Below are positions 59,384 through 64,000 of a stretch of DNA of 64,000 nucleotides, in pieces. Source of the stretch: Achromobacter sp. UMC46. Its GTDB lineage: Bacteria; Pseudomonadota; Gammaproteobacteria; Burkholderiales; Burkholderiaceae_B. Below the pieces are notes generated by a model. It was not told the DNA's origin. It made no database searches and saw only the letters and a program-made list of their open reading frames with translations. Both the position numbers and the translations under genes were made by a program. The DNA lies in NCBI RefSeq assembly GCF_014170335.1, contig NZ_LZZS01000014.1:1-64000 (forward strand). The letters run 5' to 3'. The first letter of the stretch is position 1; each line of letters begins with the position of its first letter.

Positions 59384-60283
59384 TCAGCCTGCGGCGGCGG
59401 GCGGATACTGGCGCGCCACCAGCGCCATCGCCTTCTGCTGCAGCGGCGAGCGCGCCTGCGCCGGCCAGATCACCTGGCTGACGGAACGCGCTTCGTGCGT
59501 AAAGCCGATAAAGCGCGTGCCCGCCAGGCCGCTGCGCGACAGGCAGGCCGGCACGATCGATACCCCCAGGCCTTGCGACACCAGCGACGCCACGCTCAGC
59601 CAGTGGCGCACTTCGTGCCGGATCACCGGCATGAATCCCGACGCCACGCACATCGACAGCACCGTTTCGTAATAGCTGGGCGACGCCGCTCGGGCGAAAA
59701 ACACGAAATCGTCGCCCGCCAGATCCGCCAGCTGCAACGACGCGCGGTCCGCAAGCGGATGCGAGTCCGGCAGGCATACGACAAAGGGCTCGGCCATCAG
59801 GTCGCGCACGTGGACCTCGTCGGGCACCGGGTTGGCGTGGATGAAGCCCAGGTCCTGCTCGCCGTGCCGGACGGCCTCGATCTGCTCATGGGAATTCAGT
59901 TCGGTCAGCACATGCTCCACATCCGGCAGCTCGGCCCGCATGGCGTTCAGCAGCGCGGGCAGCCCGCGATACAGCATCGACCCCACGAAACCGATGCGTA
60001 GCCTGCCCCGCAGGCCCGCGTCTACCCGCTGCACCAGCGTGCGCACCTCTTCGGCCTGGCGCAGCAGGGTCAGGGCCTCGCGGTACAGCACCTGGCCAGC
60101 ATCGGTCAGCTCGACATGGCGGCTGGTGCGGGCCAGCAGACGCGCCCCCACGTTGTCTTCCAGCTGGCGGATGGCGTAGCTGAGCGGCGGCTGCGAAATG
60201 TGCAGACGCGTGGCGGCGCGGCTGAAATGGCGCTCTTCGGCCACGGCGATGAAATAGCGCAACAGGCGCGGGTCCAGGTCCAA
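59384..60283 (-). CDS. LysR-family transcriptional regulator
   Basis: A regulator of about 299 residues with the winged helix RYFIAVAEERHFSRAATRLHISQPPLS and a LysR effector domain. The start is taken as TTG at 60283 because GGGAGG lies 6 bp upstream on that strand and the protein then begins with the usual LysR opening MDLDPRLLRYF; no ATG gives this start. It is divergent from an acyl-CoA dehydrogenase gene and probably controls that operon. Confidence 0.85.
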   Translation of the reverse strand: MDLDPRLLRYFIAVAEERHFSRAATRLHISQPPLSYAIRQLEDNVGARLLARTSRHVELTDAGQVLYREALTLLRQAEEVRTLVQRVDAGLRGRLRIGFVGSMLYRGLPALLNAMRAELPDVEHVLTELNSHEQIEAVRHGEQDLGFIHANPVPDEVHVRDLMAEPFVVCLPDSHPLADRASLQLADLAGDDFVFFARAASPSYYETVLSMCVASGFMPVIRHEVRHWLSVASLVSQGLGVSIVPACLSRSGLAGTRFIGFTHEARSVSQVIWPAQARSPLQQKAMALVARQYPPAAAG

Positions 60284-60400
60284 GTCTGCCTCCCGATCTA
60301 TATTTTTTATGGATTGTTCTACACGAAAACGGTATTTGCATAGATTAATCGACCCGCGCAACATCGGCCATCTCCCCCTCGTTTTGCGCAGGATGCCGCC

Positions 60401-62107
60401 ATGGATACCCCAAAGACCGCCCCGACCGCCGCCCCCGCCGTCACGCCCGTTCCGGATTCCCGCGGCCTGAACCTCTTCAACGCCGACCCCTACGCGGCCG
60501 CGCTCAGCCAGCGCTACCTGCCGCCCGCGCTGCACGCGCACCTGCTGCCCCATCTGGAGCGGCTGGGCGGACTGGCCGGCGGCGTCATGGACGAGCTGGC
60601 GTCCACGGCGGACAAGCATCCCCCTACCCTGTCCGTGCGCAGCCGCGCCGGCACCGACGAATCCCGCGTCGACAAGCACCCGGCCTATGTCGAACTGGAA
60701 CGCCTGGCCTACAGCGAATTCGGCCTGGCCGCGCTGTCGCACCGCGGCGGCGTGCTGGGCTGGCCCGAGCCCATGCCGGCCGCCGCCAAGTACGCGTTGA
60801 GCCATCTGTTCGTGCAGGCGGAATTCGGCCTGTGCTGCCCGGTCAGCATGACGGACTCGCTGGCGCGCACGCTGCGCAAGTTCGGCGACCCGGCGCTGGT
60901 CGAACGCGTGCTGCCGCAGGTCACCTCCCAGGATTTCGACACGTTGCGCCAGGGCGCCATGTTCATGACCGAACAAGGCGCGGGCTCGGACGTCAGCGCC
61001 ACCGAGGTCATAGCCGAGGCCCAGGGCGACGGCACCTGGCGCATCCACGGCGACAAATGGTTCTGCTCGAACCCCGACGCCGGCTTTGCGATGGTGCTGG
61101 CGCGCAGCGAACCGCAACCGGGCTTGAAGGGCGTGTCGCTCTTCCTGCTGCCGCGCGACCTGGACGACGGCAGCCACAACCACTACCGCATCCTCCGGCT
61201 GAAGGACAAGCTGGGCACGCGTTCGATGGCCAGCGGCGAAATCCGCCTGGAAGGCGCCGTCGCCTGGCTGGTGGGCGAACGCGGCCGCGGCTTCAAGCAC
61301 ATGGCCGACATGATCAACAACTCGCGCCTGTCCAACGGCATGCGCGCGGCCGGCCTGATGCGCCGCGCGGTCACCGAGGCCATCTACGTGTCGCAGCATC
61401 GCCGCGCCTTCGGCAAGCGCCTGATCGACATGCCGCTGATGCAGCGCCAACTGGTCAAGATGACGGTATGGGCCGAACAGGCCCGCAGCGTCATGTTCCA
61501 GACCGCCCGCGCGCTGGCCGACGCGGACCACGGCGCGGCCGATCCCGCGCTGGCCCGCATCCTGACGCCGCTGATCAAGTTCCGCGCCTGCCGCGATGCG
61601 CGCAAGGTCACGGGCGATGCGATGGAAGTGCGCGGCGGCTGCGGCTATATCGAAGAATGGACCGAACCGCGCCTGGTGCGCGACGCCCATCTGGGTTCCA
61701 TCTGGGAAGGCACCAGCAACATCGTCGCGCTGGACGTGCTGCGCGCCATCAAGAAAGAACATTCACTGCCCGCGTTGCGCGCCCACGTCGACCGCCTGCT
61801 GGCCGACGGCGCGCCCTGCCCGCCCGCGCTCGCCGTGCAGCAGGCCCAGGCGCTGGACAAGACCTTCGCGCTGGCCGAACACGCCGCCCAGGGCGACCAT
61901 GCCGAACTGGCCCGCCAGGCCGCATCGCTGCTGTACCACGCGGTGTCGATGGCCGCACTGCGCTGGGAAGCCACCGGTGCCGGCCTGGAAAGCCGCGCGC
62001 AACTGGCCGACCAGGTGCTGCTGCACCGCCTGGCGCCGCAAGACCCCTACGCCATTCCCCCCAACGAAAGCGCGGCCTGCCAGGCCATCCTGCAATACGC
62101 GCTGTAA
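60401..62107 (+). CDS. Acyl-CoA dehydrogenase, AidB-like long form
   Basis: A 568-residue acyl-CoA dehydrogenase-fold flavoprotein of the long AidB-like group. Visible are the FAD-binding motifs MTEQGAGSDVS, WFCSNPDAGF, LKDKLGTRSMASGEI, and the last-helix region GGCGYIEEW, with RDAHLGSIWEGTSNI. E. coli AidB (541) is linked to alkylation stress; others oxidise acyl-CoA. Next to a CoA-transferase and a Bug binding protein it more likely acts in acyl-CoA catabolism. Confidence 0.86.
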   Translation: MDTPKTAPTAAPAVTPVPDSRGLNLFNADPYAAALSQRYLPPALHAHLLPHLERLGGLAGGVMDELASTADKHPPTLSVRSRAGTDESRVDKHPAYVELERLAYSEFGLAALSHRGGVLGWPEPMPAAAKYALSHLFVQAEFGLCCPVSMTDSLARTLRKFGDPALVERVLPQVTSQDFDTLRQGAMFMTEQGAGSDVSATEVIAEAQGDGTWRIHGDKWFCSNPDAGFAMVLARSEPQPGLKGVSLFLLPRDLDDGSHNHYRILRLKDKLGTRSMASGEIRLEGAVAWLVGERGRGFKHMADMINNSRLSNGMRAAGLMRRAVTEAIYVSQHRRAFGKRLIDMPLMQRQLVKMTVWAEQARSVMFQTARALADADHGAADPALARILTPLIKFRACRDARKVTGDAMEVRGGCGYIEEWTEPRLVRDAHLGSIWEGTSNIVALDVLRAIKKEHSLPALRAHVDRLLADGAPCPPALAVQQAQALDKTFALAEHAAQGDHAELARQAASLLYHAVSMAALRWEATGAGLESRAQLADQVLLHRLAPQDPYAIPPNESAACQAILQYAL

Positions 62108-62110
62108 ACC

Positions 62111-62135
62111 GACGCCGGCGGCACAGCCGGCGCGT
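62111..62135 (+). other. Intercistronic hairpin before the Bug gene
   Basis: GACGCCGGC pairs with GCCGGCGCGTC around a short loop with one bulge. No T-run follows, so a role as full terminator is unlikely; it may protect or limit the transcript between the dehydrogenase and binding-protein genes. Confidence 0.35.
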
Positions 62136-62153
62136 CCCCCAGGAGACCCCACC

Positions 62154-63134
62154 ATGAAACGCCTTCTTGCCCCCCTGATGCTGGCGGCGGCCGCCACGGT
62201 TCCGTCCGCGCCCGTACTGGCCGCGGACGCCTTCCCCGCGGCCCGCCCCATCACCCTGATCGTGCCCTTCCCGCCGGGGGGCCCCACCGACGCCATGGCG
62301 CGCCGGCTGGCCGAAAAGCTGCGCGAGCCCCTGAAGCAGAACGTCATCGTCGAAAACCGTAGCGGCGCGGGCGGCAACATCGGATCGGAATACGTGGCCT
62401 CGGCCAAGCCCGACGGCTACACCCTGCTGTTCGGCACCTCCGGCCCGCTGGCCATCAATGTCAGCCTGTACAAGAAGCAGGGCTACAACCCCGAGACCAG
62501 TTTCGCGCCCATCATCCGCCTGGGCCACCTGCCCAACATCCTGGTCGTGAACCCGTCGGTGCCCGCCACCAACGCGCAGGAACTCATCGCCTACGCCAAG
62601 AAGAACCCGGACAAGCTCAGCTACGCCTCGTCCGGCAACGGCGCGTCCTCGCACCTGGCCGGCATCCTGTTCAACAAGATGGCCGGCACCCAGATCATGC
62701 ACATCCCCTACAAGGGCACGGGACCGGCGCTGAACGATCTGCTGGGCGGCCAGGTGTCGATGTCGTTCACCGACATCCTGACCGCGCTGCCCTACATCAA
62801 GGCCGGCAAGCTGCGCGCCATCGGCCTGGCCAGCGCCCAGCGCTCCGAAGCCCTGCCCGACCTGCCCACCTTGTCCGAGCAGGGGCTCCAAGGGTATGAC
62901 GTCAGCGTCTTCTTCGGCATCGTTGCCCCCAAAGGCACGCCCGCCGACGTGGTGAACACGCTGAATCAGGCGTTCAAGACCGCCCTGTCGGACCCCGGCA
63001 TCAAGCAGACCCTGCATTCGCAGGGCATCGTCGAAGCGCAGGACCAGACGCCGCAAGGCCTGGCCGCCTTCATCACCACCGAAGTCCCCAAGTGGCGCGA
63101 ACTCATCACCAGCGCCAACGTTTCCATCGACTGA
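62154..63134 (+). CDS. Bug-family (TctC-type) periplasmic solute-binding protein
   Basis: A 326-residue tripartite tricarboxylate receptor protein. A signal peptide of about 24 residues ends VLAADA. Conserved segments are ITLIVPFPPGGPTDAMARRLAE, VENRSGAGGNIGS, KPDGYTLLFG, HIPYKGTGPALNDLLGGQVSMSF. These proteins are especially numerous in Bordetella and Achromobacter. No TctA/TctB membrane genes are seen here, so the partner transporter is unknown or lies elsewhere. Confidence 0.92.
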   Translation: MKRLLAPLMLAAAATVPSAPVLAADAFPAARPITLIVPFPPGGPTDAMARRLAEKLREPLKQNVIVENRSGAGGNIGSEYVASAKPDGYTLLFGTSGPLAINVSLYKKQGYNPETSFAPIIRLGHLPNILVVNPSVPATNAQELIAYAKKNPDKLSYASSGNGASSHLAGILFNKMAGTQIMHIPYKGTGPALNDLLGGQVSMSFTDILTALPYIKAGKLRAIGLASAQRSEALPDLPTLSEQGLQGYDVSVFFGIVAPKGTPADVVNTLNQAFKTALSDPGIKQTLHSQGIVEAQDQTPQGLAAFITTEVPKWRELITSANVSID

Positions 63135-63146
63135 AGCTGACTCTCC

Positions 63147-64000
63147 ATGGCCCCCACCCTACCGAATGCCGGCGCGCTTGCCGGTTGCAAGGTGATCGAC
63201 CTGTCCCGCGTGCTGGGCGGTCCCTATTGCACGCAGATCCTGGCCGACCACGGCGCCGACGTGCTGAAGATCGAACCGCCCGGCGGCGACGAGACCCGGG
63301 GCTGGGGCCCGCCCTTCCTGGGCGACACGGCGTCGTACTTCATCGGCGTAAACCGCAACAAGGAAGGCATGACGCTGGACTTGTCGCAAGCGGCCGGGCA
63401 AGAACTGCTGCGCCACTTGCTGGCCGACGCCGACGTGCTGGTCGAGAACTTCAAGCCCGGCACGCTGGAAAAGTGGGGCTTGGGCTTCGAGTCCCTGAGC
63501 CAGGCCTTCCCCAAGCTGATCCATTGCCGCGTCAGCGGCTTCGGATCGGATGGCCCGCTGGGCGGGTTGCCCGGCTACGACGCCTGCGCGCAAGCCATGT
63601 GCGGCCTGATGAGCGTGAACGGCGACGCGGACGGCGAAGCCACCCGCGTCGGCCTGCCGGTCGTGGACATGGTGACCGGCCTGAACGCGGCGGTGGCTGT
63701 CCTGCTGGCCTTGAACGAGCGCAGTCGCAGCGGCCTGGGCCAGTTCCTGGACATCACGTTGTACGACTGCGCGCTGTCGCTGCTGCATCCGCATGCGGCC
63801 AACTATTTCTATAGCGGCAACGTGCCCCGGCGCAGCGGCAACGCGCACCCGAACATCGCGCCCTACGAAACGCTGCCTACCGCCAGTGGCCCGATCTTCC
63901 TGGCCGTGGGCAACAACCGGCAATTCGCGCTGCTTGCGCGAACGCTGGGCGCGCCTGGCCTGGCGGCTGACCCGCGCTATGCCGCCAACGCCGACCGCCT
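63147..64000 (+). CDS. CaiB/BaiF-family CoA-transferase (N-terminal part, runs off the window)
   Basis: The first ~284 residues of a class III CoA-transferase. Family motifs are VIDLSRVLGGPYCTQILADHGADVLKIEPP, GDETRGWGPPF, NRNKEG, VENFKPG and the catalytic Asp174 in GLPVVDMVTG. It moves CoA between acids without ATP. Order ACAD-Bug-CaiB under a divergent LysR regulator suggests a small acid-import and CoA-activation operon. The C-terminus lies past the window edge. Confidence 0.92.
   Translation, partial: MAPTLPNAGALAGCKVIDLSRVLGGPYCTQILADHGADVLKIEPPGGDETRGWGPPFLGDTASYFIGVNRNKEGMTLDLSQAAGQELLRHLLADADVLVENFKPGTLEKWGLGFESLSQAFPKLIHCRVSGFGSDGPLGGLPGYDACAQAMCGLMSVNGDADGEATRVGLPVVDMVTGLNAAVAVLLALNERSRSGLGQFLDITLYDCALSLLHPHAANYFYSGNVPRRSGNAHPNIAPYETLPTASGPIFLAVGNNRQFALLARTLGAPGLAADPRYAANADR

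Overview
This is a high-GC window with dense, same-sense operons, from a betaproteobacterium. Gene content (minCDE, a double-length UvrA, several NahR- and LysR-type regulators, a Bug-type binding protein, Rieske oxygenases, Liv and Dpp ABC systems) points to Burkholderiales, family Alcaligenaceae, most likely Achromobacter or a close Bordetella relative. The genus is inferred from gene style, not from a search.

Layout. 1-7.7 kb: end of minC, then minD and minE, a glycine-zipper lipoprotein, an isochorismatase-like hydrolase, a VapBC toxin-antitoxin pair, ettA, a DMT exporter with a divergent AraC regulator, and an acidic hypothetical protein. 7.8-13.3 kb: a complete five-gene Dpp/Opp-type peptide ABC operon on the minus strand. 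13.5-31.6 kb: a MarR regulator divergent from a long plus-strand catabolic operon that ends in a Liv-type ABC importer. 31.6-36.5 kb: a glycosyltransferase, a LysR regulator, a 42-residue basic protein, and kdgK-eda with an IclR regulator. 36.7-44.4 kb: a 1,928-residue tandem UvrA behind a LexA box, then pabB and a pabC-like gene. 44.4-48.5 kb: a NahR-like LysR regulator divergent from a second Rieske oxygenase (large subunit, small subunit, ferredoxin), then tcdA. 48.5-49.3 kb: non-coding DNA with two inverted 164-bp palindromic elements. 49.3-53.8 kb: macAB plus an outer-membrane factor. 54.2-59.4 kb: MFS transporter, ChaC-like enzyme, pdxH, flavin reductase, an L2HGDH-like oxidoreductase and purU. 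59.4-64 kb: a LysR regulator divergent from an acyl-CoA dehydrogenase, a Bug binding protein and a CaiB-type CoA-transferase that runs off the end.

The centrepiece is the 13.5-31.6 kb block. Its gene set (MarR; two-subunit indolepyruvate-type 2-oxoacid oxidoreductase; ferredoxin reductase; Rieske alpha and beta; CoA ligase; thiolase-like protein; DUF35-SDR fusion; cyclase; SDR; Liv importer) matches my recollection of iad-type indole-3-acetate (auxin) catabolic loci in Variovorax and relatives. I infer a route in which the oxygenase makes 3-hydroxy-2-oxindole-3-acetate, the ligase activates it to the CoA ester, the thiolase-like/DUF35 pair performs a retro-aldol cleavage (as Ltp2-ChsH2 does in steroid degradation) to isatin plus acetyl-CoA, the cyclase opens isatin to isatinate, and the 2-oxoacid oxidoreductase decarboxylates isatinate to anthranilate or anthraniloyl-CoA. 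The Rieske oxygenase at 45.5-47.6 kb belongs to a salicylate/anthranilate hydroxylase family and could act on the anthranilate. The order of steps is inference from families.

No rRNA, tRNA, CRISPR array, insertion sequence or prophage was recognised.
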